From: Azospirillum isscasi
GTDB lineage: Bacteria; Pseudomonadota; Alphaproteobacteria; Azospirillales; Azospirillaceae
DNA length: 56,442 nt
Assembly: GCF_030849505.1 (NCBI RefSeq)
Contig: NZ_JAUJFI010000015.1
Span: forward strand, 1-56,442
Reading direction: 5' to 3'
Both the position numbers and the translations under genes were made by a program. Every line of letters starts with the position of its first letter. Within the stretch, counting starts at the first letter, position 1. The notes under the pieces were generated by a model. It did not search any database, was not told the DNA's origin, and was given only the letters and a program-made list of their open reading frames with translations. Of the stretch, positions 45,442-54,241 are shown one piece after another.

Positions 45442-46017
45442 TCAGCGCTGCACGTCGACCTTGCCGACCATCCCGGATTCATAGTGGCCGGGTATGTTGC
45501 AGGCGAATTCAAGGGCGGCGTTCTTCGTGAACTTCCAGGTGAGTTCCCTGGCCTTGCCGGGTTCGATGAGGACGCTGTTCGGGTCGTCGTGCGTCATGGA
45601 GGTTCCTTCCATGCCCGGCATCCTGGAATGGTCCATGTTGGCCATCTCCTTGTTTATGCCGGTCGGCGTGAGCATCCCGTGCTCCATCATCACCGCCATT
45701 TCCTTCTGGTGGGCGGCGTGCATGGCGGCGGTGCCGATGTTGAATTCGTGCAGGAACTCGCCCTTGTTCGTGACGACGAAGCGGACCGTCTCGCCCGCCT
45801 TCACCTGGACGCTGTTCGGCTCGTAGTAGTTGTCGCCCATGGTGATCTGGACGGTGCGCGTCTTGGCGGTCGCCTTGGCGGGTTCGCCGATGGCCGCGGT
45901 GCCGTGCTGGTGTCCGGCCTCGCCGGGGGCGGCGAAAGCGGCGGCGGGCGCGGCGAGGAGGCTGGCACCGGTGATCAGCGCGGCGACGGTGCTCAGGGTG
46001 CGGGTGTGCAGACGCAT
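45442..46017 (-). CDS. Cupredoxin domain protein (CopI-like)
   Basis: 191 residues: signal peptide (SLLAAPAAAFAA), then a cupredoxin fold. The copper ligands fit LHEFNIG (His) and FACNIPGHYESGM (Cys, His, Met) at the C-terminus. A His/Met-rich loop (HAAHQKEMAVMMEHGML, then MDHSRMPGM) interrupts it, as in CopI-type periplasmic copper proteins. It has a GAAGGA ribosome site and lies 12 bases upstream of copA. It likely carries or stores copper in the periplasm. Confidence 0.85.
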   Translation of the reverse strand: MRLHTRTLSTVAALITGASLLAAPAAAFAAPGEAGHQHGTAAIGEPAKATAKTRTVQITMGDNYYEPNSVQVKAGETVRFVVTNKGEFLHEFNIGTAAMHAAHQKEMAVMMEHGMLTPTGINKEMANMDHSRMPGMEGTSMTHDDPNSVLIEPGKARELTWKFTKNAALEFACNIPGHYESGMVGKVDVQR

Positions 46018-46291
46018 CTTGGATGTCCTTCATCCGGTGCCGGTGCCGGTGTCGGTTGGCCGACCGGAACGGGAAGCGATGAAACAAGGGCCAGCGGGCG
46101 ATCCGATGCGGGCGGAGCACGGGAATGGAACCGGTCAGCCAAGGCAGCTCCTGGCGGCACACGCCTCCGGGGCTTGCGAGGCAGCCGTTCCCGGACAGAA
46201 ACCGCGGTCTGGTTCGACGCTGGGGTTGGCTCGTTCCGCCGATGGGAAGAGCTCAGGAAGCCTCGCTCCGCGCCTCTTGCGCGGAGCGGCC
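46018..46291. other. Gap inside the copper cluster, no gene seen
   Basis: About 274 bases separate the cupredoxin gene from the Cys/His-rich gene. I see no credible frame; the space may hold the cupredoxin-copA-copB promoter. Confidence 0.4.
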
Positions 46292-46684
46292 TCAGGCAGC
46301 CGGTCTGGGCGGACGGCGCAAGGGGGAGACGGTCCGGTCGCGAAGCGCATCGTCGCCGAACGGCAGGACGGCGGACGCCCATTCGATGGGGGGTATCGGC
46401 TGTTGGGCCGGCGCCAGGGCGGACATGCCGCAGGCCATCACGCAACACCCTTTGTGGGTGAGCTTGAAATGGTCCTTCCCGTCATCCTGACGGTCGCCCT
46501 GTTCATGGTGTTCGGCCTGTGGACTGCAGCCGGCGTCGGCATCGCCGTCCACTGCCGCCGCATGGTGGGGCATGGCTGCGACGGCGGCGACGGGCATGGC
46601 GGCGCTTCCCCAGCCGATGAGGAGGACGCCCAGCAACACTGCCGTCAGGAGACGAGTAAAACGCATGCCTGCCGTTGAGCCCAT
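46292..46684 (-). CDS. Small Cys/His-rich secreted or membrane-anchored protein
   Basis: About 130 residues from ATG 46684; starts at 46708 and 46666 are also possible. A hydrophobic N-terminal segment (RLLTAVLLGVLLIGWGSAAM) is a signal peptide or anchor. The mature part is acidic with His pairs (MPHHAAAVDGDADAG, then HHEQGDRQDDG) and a GCCVMACGMSAL cluster, resembling DUF2946-type small metal-related proteins. It lies upstream of the cupredoxin and copA genes on the same strand, so a copper-handling role is inferred, not shown. Confidence 0.55.
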   Translation of the reverse strand: MGSTAGMRFTRLLTAVLLGVLLIGWGSAAMPVAAVAAMPHHAAAVDGDADAGCSPQAEHHEQGDRQDDGKDHFKLTHKGCCVMACGMSALAPAQQPIPPIEWASAVLPFGDDALRDRTVSPLRRPPRPAA

Positions 46685-46741
46685 GTCCGCGGACCGCTCC
46701 CGCGTCATTTTACCATAGCCGCGTGGCCATTGAGAGCGCAA

Positions 46742-47089
46742 GCGTCCGACGCGGGCGCGATGTGCTCGGGCTGCTCACCGCTCAGGGAGGCGGAGCGCCG
46801 TTGTGCGCCCTGTTGCCCCCATTGAGGTCCGCCGTCAGCCGGACGGCTTCGCCCCGGACTGGCAGCGGCGCGTCACGGCACTGCGGTGCGCGCACACCCC
46901 GAGTTCGGCCTTGGCTTCGTGGCTGACCTGAAGGCCGCCGACCTGCTTGACGGGTGCTTGGTCACGACGTCCGATTGGTCAAGCGGGCCGCTCGTCGGCG
47001 CAGAATGCAGACACGGCGCGGACACAGGAGCGAATGCCCCGACACAACGCCGGATCCTCTTCATAAACGATTAACATCAATAGGAGTTT
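46742..47089. other. Intergenic stretch, possibly a coding remnant
   Basis: No intact gene seen. Two frames contain protein-like fragments (GFAPDWQRRVTALR and HPEFGLGFVADLKAADLLDG) that would join only by a frameshift, hinting at a decayed gene. I cannot name the family. Confidence 0.3.
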
Positions 47090-47165
47090 TGGTGATCCGG
47101 GTGGGACTCGAACCCACGGCCACATGATTAAAAGTCACGTGCTCTACCGACTGAGCTACCGGATC
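47090..47165 (-). tRNA. tRNA-Lys (anticodon TTT)
   Basis: 76 bases including encoded CCA. Acceptor GATCCGG/CCGGATC, D-arm with GCTC...GAGC, anticodon stem CGTGA/TCATG with loop CTTTTAA, T-arm GTGGG-TTCGAGT-CCCAC, all in cloverleaf order. The TTT anticodon reads AAA/AAG. It borders an accessory islet. Confidence 0.95.
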
Positions 47166-47418
47166 ACAAAAAGCACGGTCTGTCGCCGGTGCGGAGCGCA
47201 ACATAGGGGCCGCTAACGCGCTGGTCAACAGCAGGGTTGGACGGAGCGTGCATAAATTTCGCTTTCTTTCACCGAGCCGGTCCCCATTGTCCGCAAACCG
47301 CGGTTGGTGGGGCTCCGTTCGCCTTCCCCAACCGCCTCCCGGCAGTGCTCGACGTTCATGGTGTCCGGCATCCATTGGGGATACCGGCCGGAATGCCGGC
47401 TTCAACAGGCATCCGCCG
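47166..47418. other. Intergenic region, nothing identified
   Basis: The region between tRNA-Lys and the RHH gene shows no credible frame. It should contain the tRNA promoter. Confidence 0.4.
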
Positions 47419-47844
47419 CTATGATCCCGGCTGCGGCACCATGGAGCTTCCTGTGGGCGATGCGTGGGCCGTCATGCCGTCCCTCATGACGGTCGCGGCT
47501 GTGGCAGCGTTATGGAGGGCGGCGGTTCGATAATAGGTGACGACGAAAACCCGGACGGCTCCGGCCAAAGTGGCCCATGAGCCGCCGCTGCGAACGCCGG
47601 TCCGCAGATGCCTCGCCCGGAGCCGCTGCAATCCGAGACGCACGCCGCGCGCATCGACAGCCGCCACCAATGCGCGCCGATTGTCGAAGCCTTCGCGCTG
47701 GCAAACGTCGCCGAGCGCCGCCCACCACTCCTCTTCCAGTTTCATGCTCGACCGCTGGCCATTTGCGCGGTCGATGGTGCGGACCGTCGTGGGCGAGACA
47801 ATGAGATCGACGGCTTCAAATGCGGCTTCCAGTGCGGCACTCAT
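47419..47844 (-). CDS. Ribbon-helix-helix domain protein
   Basis: 141 residues from ATG 47844 (GGAG six bases upstream; ATG 47856 is an alternative). MKLEEEWWAALGDVCQREGF then NRRALVAAVDA, followed by SWATLAGAVRVFVVTYYR, match the RHH_4 ribbon-helix-helix domain of small alphaproteobacterial DNA-binding proteins. It lies in the islet between two tRNA genes and is likely a regulator of nearby genes; the target is unknown. Confidence 0.65.
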   Translation of the reverse strand: MSAALEAAFEAVDLIVSPTTVRTIDRANGQRSSMKLEEEWWAALGDVCQREGFDNRRALVAAVDARGVRLGLQRLRARHLRTGVRSGGSWATLAGAVRVFVVTYYRTAALHNAATAATVMRDGMTAHASPTGSSMVPQPGS

Positions 47845-47985
47845 GAAAGACTCCATCGAATTCGAATGCGCCGTACCAACGCAAGAGTGCGTCGCCATGG
47901 CCGGCCTGAGGGAGGCTTGAGCGGCATGTCGGCAGGCCCGGTCGCCGGCCGGACAGATGCTATTCAAATAGAATACAATTAACAA

Positions 47986-48121
47986 CTCATTTTGAATATC
48001 GATGTGCGCCGCCGCCGCGGCCTGTGAGCTGGCGTGTGTTCACAGTACCAAAAATAGGGTATCCACACGCCTGCGTTCCAGGGTAGTATGAATTCAGAAG
48101 AATTTCCGAGAATACATAGAT
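47986..48121. other. AT-rich promoter region of the LuxR-like gene
   Basis: An AT-rich divergent spacer between the RHH and LuxR-like genes. It should hold promoters for both; I could not fix a -35/-10 pair with confidence. Confidence 0.35.
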
Positions 48122-49171
48122 ATGCATTCAGCTATACCACTGCCAAGCGATACGCCGGAATCAATTGCTCGCATCGCGCAGATTGGCCATGCGGTCGGAG
48201 CGGCGGTTTTTGTTACAGGAATTGGGGATCGTATTGAGGCAGCCAATCAAAAATACCGTGTTATTTTTCCGTGCTGTTCCTTTGATGACCGACCGGAATT
48301 TGGAGCGGCGTTTCTGCAGTCGGTTGAGGCTGGAATAAATGCCGACTCATGCCTCGTGGCCGACCCGTTTTCGTATTTGCGGAGTATTGAAAGGTTTCGG
48401 TTATCAGAGAGAGCTTCATTTATCAAGTCGTGGGGAAATCGACGAGCATTCTGTTTGCATTATCGCTGCGGTGATTGGACCACTCGTTTGACGATTTCAA
48501 TCGACGATCAATACTCTGCGCTTGAAAAGACGTTGCGGGATGTCTCCGACGTCGAGCTTTTCATATCTATGCAGGCAGCCAACGCAACTTTGATAGGTGC
48601 GCTGGACGAATCCCCGCAGCCCACGGCCTTCGTTTTCTCCGACTCGCGTCTGTCCTACTGGAATCGTGCGATGCTGAAGCACCTCCAGACCGGAGCGGGG
48701 CTGGCGATTTCCGACGATGGCCGACTCATCGCTTCTGGGCAGGACGCGACTCTTTTCGCATCGGCTGTTGCATCCCGTGCGACCGCCGGTGGGAGGCCCG
48801 TCGTGCTTGCCTTGGACGCACACCACGGCCATGCCGCCCAACTGTCCACGGTTTCAACGGCTGGCCCTGGTCTTGCCATGGTGCAACTGCCGGCACCGGT
48901 GATCGAAGATTCGGCGCTGATCACGCTGCTGTGCGGTCTCGGCTTTCCGCCGGGAAGGGCCAGGATTGCCGTATCCATTGGGGCGGGAATGAATGTTGAG
49001 AGCGTCGCCGCCAAGCACAGCATTACTGTTTCAACCGTTCGAACCGAAATCAAAAACATTTCTAAATTTATCGAGGTAAAGAAGCTATCAGCGAGCAAAG
49101 GAATACGGTCAATTTCCGACTTGGTTTCGAAGCTCGCTTCTGTGGCTGGCAGTACCAGTCTTATCAACTAA
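48122..49171 (+). CDS. LuxR-type helix-turn-helix regulator, atypical N-terminus
   Basis: 349 residues. The C-terminal ~65 residues (ALITLLCGLGFPPGRARIAV then GMNVESVAAKHSITVSTVRT) follow the LuxR/GerE pattern of 'LTPAEARVA...G.s..eIA..l.iS..TVRTh', so DNA binding is likely. The N-terminal 250 residues are unlike common LuxR sensor domains and may hold a PAS-like core (YWNRAMLKHLQTGAGLAISD). The gene is less GC-rich than the chromosome. The next gene starts 11 bases on, suggesting co-transcription. Ligand and targets unknown. Confidence 0.65.
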   Translation: MHSAIPLPSDTPESIARIAQIGHAVGAAVFVTGIGDRIEAANQKYRVIFPCCSFDDRPEFGAAFLQSVEAGINADSCLVADPFSYLRSIERFRLSERASFIKSWGNRRAFCLHYRCGDWTTRLTISIDDQYSALEKTLRDVSDVELFISMQAANATLIGALDESPQPTAFVFSDSRLSYWNRAMLKHLQTGAGLAISDDGRLIASGQDATLFASAVASRATAGGRPVVLALDAHHGHAAQLSTVSTAGPGLAMVQLPAPVIEDSALITLLCGLGFPPGRARIAVSIGAGMNVESVAAKHSITVSTVRTEIKNISKFIEVKKLSASKGIRSISDLVSKLASVAGSTSLIN

Positions 49172-49182
49172 GGAGTCAGTAA

Positions 49183-49563
49183 TTGACTATTGAGAGCATT
49201 ATCCGCAGCGTTGACACGACTGCTATCAAGGCTGTTCTGATCGGGCAGGGCATGGCCGAATTGGACGCCGAGGCGGCCTGCGACGAAGGGCTGAACGATC
49301 TCGTCATTGCGGCGGAGAACCCTGGCACGGCGATCGTCCCGACCAAGCTCGGTGACGAGGCGATCCATGCCATCATCGCCACCCCGGGTCTGTGCGATGC
49401 GATGGCGTCTGCCGTCGCCGGGCCGGGAGCCCGGTTCATTCACGAAGTGGGGGGGCAGGGCGACTGGGGGGCGTCTGAAGCGATCCGCCGTGCGCGCTTC
49501 GGTGAGCCCAAGCGCTCGGCGAGCGCCGCCGGATGCATGATCGTTCTGAAGCTGGCAGCGTAA
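49183..49563 (+). CDS. Hypothetical protein (126 aa, TTG start)
   Basis: 126 residues. The TTG at 49183 has AAGGAG eight bases upstream and follows the LuxR-like stop by 11 bases, so both are likely one transcript. The chain is soluble, acidic in the N-terminal half, with a Gly-rich segment (EVGGQGDWGASEAI). I recognise no family. Its close coupling to a regulator suggests a partner or effector role, unproven. Confidence 0.5.
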   Translation: MTIESIIRSVDTTAIKAVLIGQGMAELDAEAACDEGLNDLVIAAENPGTAIVPTKLGDEAIHAIIATPGLCDAMASAVAGPGARFIHEVGGQGDWGASEAIRRARFGEPKRSASAAGCMIVLKLAA

Positions 49564-49621
49564 CGGAAATACCGTCAGCGGTTCACGGACCATTCCGTGG
49601 GCCGCTGATGGTCGAACGGCC

Positions 49622-49798
49622 ATGAGCTGGAAGCTGGATTACATCAACGACATCGTAGAGCATTTGGAGAAGGCTGTCGTGGCAGCCCGATCCTCTCGTC
49701 ATGATCCGATCCAGGCGAAGCAGAGCGATCCACATGATATGAAAAATAGGGGTGAATCGAGACAGATCAGCGACCCACCGTCCAAAACCTCAGAATAG
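49622..49798 (+). CDS. Possible small protein (58 aa)
   Basis: An open frame of 58 codons (MSWKLDYINDIVEHLEKAVV at the start) begins 58 bases after the previous stop. No good ribosome site is visible. The N-terminal half could be an amphipathic helix. It overlaps the end of the convergent XRE gene by 32 bases. Support is weak. Confidence 0.25.
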   Translation: MSWKLDYINDIVEHLEKAVVAARSSRHDPIQAKQSDPHDMKNRGESRQISDPPSKTSE

Positions 49799-50240
49799 AT
49801 TTGACGCGCTCCGTGTCCAAGTCCGGTCCTTGACGACCGTGGCGTACCTCGGACTGATACACAGAGCAAAACTTGACAACAATGTCACCTTGTGCCTTTG
49901 GAGCCATTTCGAGTTTCTCCTCCTGAAGAAACTCAGCCAAAGCCGTGACGGTCGTTCTGACATAGCTATCTTCTAATATATTGGGTGGAAGCTCCCCCTC
50001 ATCTTTCAGGATGTCGGACGGAAATCCAGCCAACTCCAGAATCTCCTCGGCGCCGATGCCGCGAGGCTTCATGATCGAAATCAATCGAACGACTGTTGGG
50101 ACGGGCAAAAAATTCGCTTTTCGGTCCGGGTTTTCGAAATGATACCCACCAAGGTATTTGTAGCCCAGCGCCTTTGCCAGTTCAGTTTTCGACATGCCCG
50201 CTCTTTCTCGTAGCAGCCTCAGGCGCTCAGAGACATGCAT
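49767..50240 (-). CDS. XRE family helix-turn-helix protein
   Basis: 157 residues from ATG 50240, chosen for a strong AAGGAGGGGG site upstream. The N-terminal domain (MHVSERLRLLRERAGMSKTE, then LAKALGYKYLGGYHFENPDR) is a Cro/C1-type helix-turn-helix. The remainder is helical with no recognised domain. Such a regulator in a tRNA-flanked islet is often a phage-type or element control protein, but no integrase accompanies it here. Confidence 0.75.
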   Translation of the reverse strand: MHVSERLRLLRERAGMSKTELAKALGYKYLGGYHFENPDRKANFLPVPTVVRLISIMKPRGIGAEEILELAGFPSDILKDEGELPPNILEDSYVRTTVTALAEFLQEEKLEMAPKAQGDIVVKFCSVYQSEVRHGRQGPDLDTERVKSILRFWTVGR

Positions 50241-50300
50241 CGAATCCCCCTCCTTAACCTGGGATGAGTCGTCGCATACCAGGGTGGAATAAGTCAGCAT

Positions 50301-50818
50301 CGGCGATGCTTCTCATTCTAATTAGTTACATAGGCATGAGCTATGCAAGACGGATAATTTCTGCGTTTCCGTATGCGAACGGCAGCTTCTCCAAGGCCGA
50401 GCAGGCCACCGCGCAATCGAACATGTCCCAGCAGCAGGGGCGGGCGCGGTTGTTCTGGAAGGTGTCAGCGACGACGAGAAGGTATCCGTCAACTGGGCGG
50501 TTCAACGCGCTGTCGGTCAGTTCGGGTGCGAACGGACGATGCGGGGCAGCGGCCGGAAACCGGACGATCTCGACAGCAATGCCTGCTGGTCCGCATGATC
50601 ACGGGGGCCACGGACCGTCTCAAGGACAAATCGCCGGATGCCGTCGCCACCGGTGGATATGCCAAGGATTTGAAGGAGATGCCGCGGTTCCGCGACGGTG
50701 TGCCGGAGATCGCGGCCAGCGCGGGTCGCTCGGCATCCGGGCATGACCGTCCGAAACGGTCGAGCGTGTGACGACTCAGCGGACATGCTGGTCTGGCATG
50801 GTTCGGCGAAGAAGGAAA
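50301..50818. other. No intact gene; decayed coding sequence likely
   Basis: Fragments with protein-like character appear in different frames: GVSDDEKVSVNWAVQRAVGQ early, then TGATDRLKDKSPDAVATGGY and KDLKEMPRFRDGVPEIAAS later. They would join only through frameshifts. This fits a broken gene, identity unknown. Confidence 0.35.
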
Positions 50819-50908
50819 TGGCGGATGGGGTGGGATTCGAACCCACGGTGGAGTTGCCCCCACGCCAGTTTTCAAGACTGGAGCCTTAAACCGCTCGGCC
50901 ACCCATCC
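50819..50908 (-). tRNA. tRNA-Ser (anticodon TGA)
   Basis: 90 bases including encoded CCA, with the long variable arm of class II tRNAs. Acceptor GGATGGG/CCCATCC, D-arm GGCCGAG..., anticodon loop CTTGAAA with TGA, T-arm GTGGG-TTCGAAT-CCCAC. TGA reads UCN codons. It closes the accessory islet on the right. Confidence 0.94.
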
Positions 50909-50967
50909 GTTTCGGTGTCGCGGATAAAGGATTGTGACGCGGCGGTCAACAGTTCAAAGCAGAAGCG

Positions 50968-51540
50968 TCACGCGCGGATCGGACGCCCCAGGTTCGAAAG
51001 CCGTTTTGTTGGCTTCGGGGGCGTCGGGGCGTCGGAGAAATCGGGCAGACTGGGGGCGCGGCTGACGACCTTGCGGATCATGACGCTGGTCGCTTCCAAA
51101 TCCTCGATCACCGTGTTGGACACGCGGCCCGCATAATGCGGGCGGTCCAGCTTGGTGCGCATTTCGTCGATGATCTTCAGCTCAGGCTCGAACAGCTCGC
51201 GTGCGCCGATGGGAAGAGCCTGATCGTCCCGCATCCGTTCGAAGTAGTTCCGCGTGGCGCGGGCCAGCAGGCCGGTCAACAGAAGGTCGATGCGCTCGAA
51301 TTCCGTGCGCAGGTCGGCCAGCTTGGCGGTGCTCACCGTCGTCAGGCGCTCCTCCGTCAGGGCGACGAGGGCGCGCACCTCCTCCACCTTCCGGCGGAAG
51401 CCCAGGAAGGAGGAAAAACGGTCCTCCTGAATGTCGCGCTGCGCGCGCGCGCCCAATGCGACCGCCTCGCCGGCCTGATGTTCGATGGCCGACAGCAGTT
51501 CTTCGATCGCTCTGCGACCGGCATCCTGTCCCCAGCCCAT
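50968..51540 (-). CDS. Conserved hypothetical protein, helical
   Basis: 190 residues from ATG 51540 (GGAGGAG upstream). Strongly alpha-helical and charged (ALVALTEERLTTVSTAKLAD, then FERIDLLLTGLLARATRNYF), with no signal peptide or membrane span; probably a coiled-coil cytoplasmic protein. No family recognised. It lies downstream of xthA on the same strand. Confidence 0.6.
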   Translation of the reverse strand: MGWGQDAGRRAIEELLSAIEHQAGEAVALGARAQRDIQEDRFSSFLGFRRKVEEVRALVALTEERLTTVSTAKLADLRTEFERIDLLLTGLLARATRNYFERMRDDQALPIGARELFEPELKIIDEMRTKLDRPHYAGRVSNTVIEDLEATSVMIRKVVSRAPSLPDFSDAPTPPKPTKRLSNLGRPIRA

Positions 51541-51616
51541 CGCCCTACCGCTCCTCCCTGCGGGTTGGCGCCCGCCGGTTCCGTTCCGAGTCGGCTTCGA
51601 GGATGCGTGAAAAAAT

Positions 51617-52402
51617 TTAAGAAATGTCTGACTTGTCGCGCAGGTCGAGGATGACCGGCGTGTGGTCGGACGCTTTTTCCGCACCGCGCGGGCGGCGGTC
51701 GATGCGGCAGCCCACCAGCCGGTCGGCAGCCTGCGGGGACAGCAGGAAATGGTCGATCCGCAAGCCCAGGTCCCGCGGCCAGCAACCCGCCTGATAATCC
51801 CAAAAAGTGTAGGCGTGGTCGTCGTCGTGAAGGGCGCGGTACGCCTCGGTCAGGCCGAGATTCAGCAAGGCACGGAACTTCGCCCGCGACTCGGGCTGGA
51901 ACAGGGCATCGCCTGCGAAGGCAACCGGGTCGAAGACGTCGCGCGGCTCCGGGATGATGTTGTAATCGCCCCCCAGGACGAAGGGCACCTCCTGCGCCAG
52001 AAGACCGCGGGCGTGGGCGTGCAGCCGGTCCATCCAGCGGAGCTTGTACGCGAACTTCTCCGTCCCGATGGGGTTGCCGTTGGGCAGATAGAGCGAGGCG
52101 ATGCGGACGTCTCCCACCGTGGCTTCGACGTAACGGGCCTGCTCGTCCTCCGGTTCGCCGGGAAGGCGGGCCAAAACGTCCTCGTGCGGGGCCTTGGAGA
52201 GGAACGCCACGCCGTTGTAGGACTTCTGCCCCACCGGCGTGACGTGATAACCCAACTCCTCGAAGGCCGCGCGGGGGAACGCCGCCGTCTCGCACTTGAT
52301 TTCCTGCAGCAAAGCGACGTCCGGAGACTCCGCGCGCAGCCAGTCTGTGATCAGCGGAAGGCGGGCCTTCGCCGAATTGACGTTCCAGGTGGCGATCTTC
52401 AC
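51617..52402 (-). CDS. xthA: Exodeoxyribonuclease III
   Basis: 261 residues. GTG start at 52402. The exonuclease-endonuclease-phosphatase signatures are complete: KIATWNVNSAKARLP, LLQEIKCE, LYLPNGNP, GGDYNIIP, and the C-terminal LGLRIDHFLLS then KASDHTPVILDL with the catalytic His. It removes abasic and damaged 3' ends in base-excision repair. Confidence 0.93.
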   Translation of the reverse strand: MKIATWNVNSAKARLPLITDWLRAESPDVALLQEIKCETAAFPRAAFEELGYHVTPVGQKSYNGVAFLSKAPHEDVLARLPGEPEDEQARYVEATVGDVRIASLYLPNGNPIGTEKFAYKLRWMDRLHAHARGLLAQEVPFVLGGDYNIIPEPRDVFDPVAFAGDALFQPESRAKFRALLNLGLTEAYRALHDDDHAYTFWDYQAGCWPRDLGLRIDHFLLSPQAADRLVGCRIDRRPRGAEKASDHTPVILDLRDKSDIS

Positions 52403-52448
52403 GTCGGTTTCTTCTTGTTCGGCAAAAGCCCGGGGGCAGGAGAACCGG

Positions 52449-52817
52449 TCAGGCGGCGAAGGAATTGCCGCAGCCGCAGGACGCCGTGGCGTTCGGATTC
52501 TTGATCTGGAAGGCGGCGCCCATCAGGTCCTCGACATAATCGAGCGTGGCGCCGGCCAGCAGATCGAGCGAGCAGTCGTCGGTCACGACCCTGACCCCGT
52601 CCTTCTCGAACACATGGTCGTCGTCGTTCGCCGTGGCGTCGAAGGCGAAGGCGTATTGGAAGCCGGAGCAGCCGCCGCCGGAAACGGTCAGGCGCAGCAT
52701 CAGGGACGGATCGCCCTCGTGCTCGATCAGGAAGGCGACGCGCCGGGCCGCGCTGTCGGACACGGTGAGAACGCGCGCACCCTCTTGCGCGGGGGCGGGA
52801 AGGGCGGTGTCGGGCAT
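52449..52817 (-). CDS. erpA: Iron-sulfur cluster insertion protein ErpA
   Basis: 122 residues from ATG 52817. HesB/IscA family: LTVSGGGCSGFQYAF carries the first Cys and NATASCGCGNSF the C-terminal pair, the three cluster ligands. The N-terminal extension is short and disordered. It donates Fe-S clusters to apoproteins. The gene lies upstream of xthA on the same strand, divergent from dgt. Confidence 0.9.
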   Translation of the reverse strand: MPDTALPAPAQEGARVLTVSDSAARRVAFLIEHEGDPSLMLRLTVSGGGCSGFQYAFAFDATANDDDHVFEKDGVRVVTDDCSLDLLAGATLDYVEDLMGAAFQIKNPNATASCGCGNSFAA

Positions 52818-52999
52818 GGGACGGGCCTCAGGGTTTCGCGGGACAGACGACACATGGACGAATGTAAGGGTGCGTCCGCCTTTCGTCAAAGAGATGTCCG
52901 GCAATTTCATGCCGGACCCGCGGTTTGCCTGCGGGCTCCTCCCGGATGTCTCCGCCTTCGCCGTTGCACAGGGCGGTTTGCGCCGGTAGTGTCCGCGCC

Positions 53000-54208
53000 A
53001 TGACGGCGGACTTCTTCCAGGATCGCCCGGCGCCCTATGGCTGCGACCCCGCACAGACGCGCGGGCGGCTGTTCCCGGAGCCGGAAAGCCCCACGCGCTC
53101 GTGCTTCCAGCGCGACCGCGACCGCATCGTGCATTCCGGTGCCTTCCGCAAGCTGAAATACAAGACGCAGGTCTTCGTCTATCACGAGGGCGACTATTTC
53201 CGCACGCGCCTGACCCACAGCCTGGAGGTGGCGCAGATCGCGCGCTCCATCAGCCGCGCGCTGGGGCTGAACGAGGATCTGGCGGAGGCGGTTGCGCTCG
53301 CCCACGATCTCGGCCACACCCCCTTCGGCCACGCCGGAGAGGATGCGCTGAACGCCTGCATGGCGCCCTACGGCGGCTTCGCCCACAACGACCAGACCCT
53401 GCGCATCCTGACGATGCTGGAGCGGCGCTATGCTGATTTCGACGGGCTGAACCTGACCTGGGAAACGCTGGAGGGTGTGGTCAAGCACAACGGCCCGCTG
53501 CTGCCGCTCGGCAACGGCAGCAGCGGCGACCGGCTGCCGACGACGCTGGCCGCCTTCCAGGAGCAGCGGGACCTGGAGCTTCACACCAACCCGGGGGCGG
53601 AGGCGCAGGTGGCGGCTCTGGCCGACGACATCGCCTACAACAACCACGACATCGACGACGGGCTGCGCGCCGGCCTGTTCACCGTGGACGAGGTGGCGGA
53701 ACTGCCGCTGGTCGGCCCGGTGGTGCGGCAGGTCTGCGACCGCTATCCGGGGCTGGAGCGCTCCCGCCTGATCCACGAGACGATCCGGCGGATGATCAAC
53801 AACATGATCACCGACCTGCTGGCCGAGACGCGGGAGCGGCTGGACCGCCACCGCCCCGGCAGCGCGCCGGAGCTCCGCGCCCTGCCGGAGCCGGTCGTCA
53901 GCTTCTCCCCCGCGATGTTCGAGGCGCAGCGCCCCTTGCGCGCCTTTCTGAAACAGCGCATGTACCGCCATTACCGGGTCAACCGGGAAATGAGCAAGTG
54001 CAAGCGGGTGGTCACCGCCCTGTTCGACCTGTTCATGGCCGAGCCGAACACCCTGCCGACGCAATGGCAGGAGGACATCGCCAGACAGGGAGGACACCGG
54101 GACCGGACGGTGCTGGCGCGGCTGGTCGCCGACTACATCGCCGGGATGACCGACCGCTACGCGCTGGCCGAATACGCCCGCCTGTTCGACATGGACGCCC
54201 AGACCTGA
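53000..54208 (+). CDS. dgt: Deoxyguanosinetriphosphate triphosphohydrolase-like protein
   Basis: 402 residues. HD-domain dNTPase: FRTRLTHSLEVAQIARSISR, AHDLGHTPFGHAGE (HD pair at about residues 102-106), DIAYNNHDIDDG, and a C-terminal KRVVTALFDLFM. The length matches the dGTPase-like group 2 clade rather than the larger E. coli Dgt. It hydrolyses dNTPs to deoxynucleosides and triphosphate. It precedes argS by 33 bases. Confidence 0.9.
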   Translation: MTADFFQDRPAPYGCDPAQTRGRLFPEPESPTRSCFQRDRDRIVHSGAFRKLKYKTQVFVYHEGDYFRTRLTHSLEVAQIARSISRALGLNEDLAEAVALAHDLGHTPFGHAGEDALNACMAPYGGFAHNDQTLRILTMLERRYADFDGLNLTWETLEGVVKHNGPLLPLGNGSSGDRLPTTLAAFQEQRDLELHTNPGAEAQVAALADDIAYNNHDIDDGLRAGLFTVDEVAELPLVGPVVRQVCDRYPGLERSRLIHETIRRMINNMITDLLAETRERLDRHRPGSAPELRALPEPVVSFSPAMFEAQRPLRAFLKQRMYRHYRVNREMSKCKRVVTALFDLFMAEPNTLPTQWQEDIARQGGHRDRTVLARLVADYIAGMTDRYALAEYARLFDMDAQT

Positions 54209-54241
54209 AAACGGCCAAGACCTAACCCAAGAATTGAAACG

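Noticed and set aside
46742-47074. 62-83 codon frames before tRNA-Lys
   Set aside because: No family match, no good start site, and the two protein-like parts lie in different frames; kept only as a possible remnant.
50264-50771. Forward ORFs downstream of the XRE gene
   Set aside because: Composition is that of broken or shadow frames; protein-like pieces fall in different frames and no ribosome site fits.
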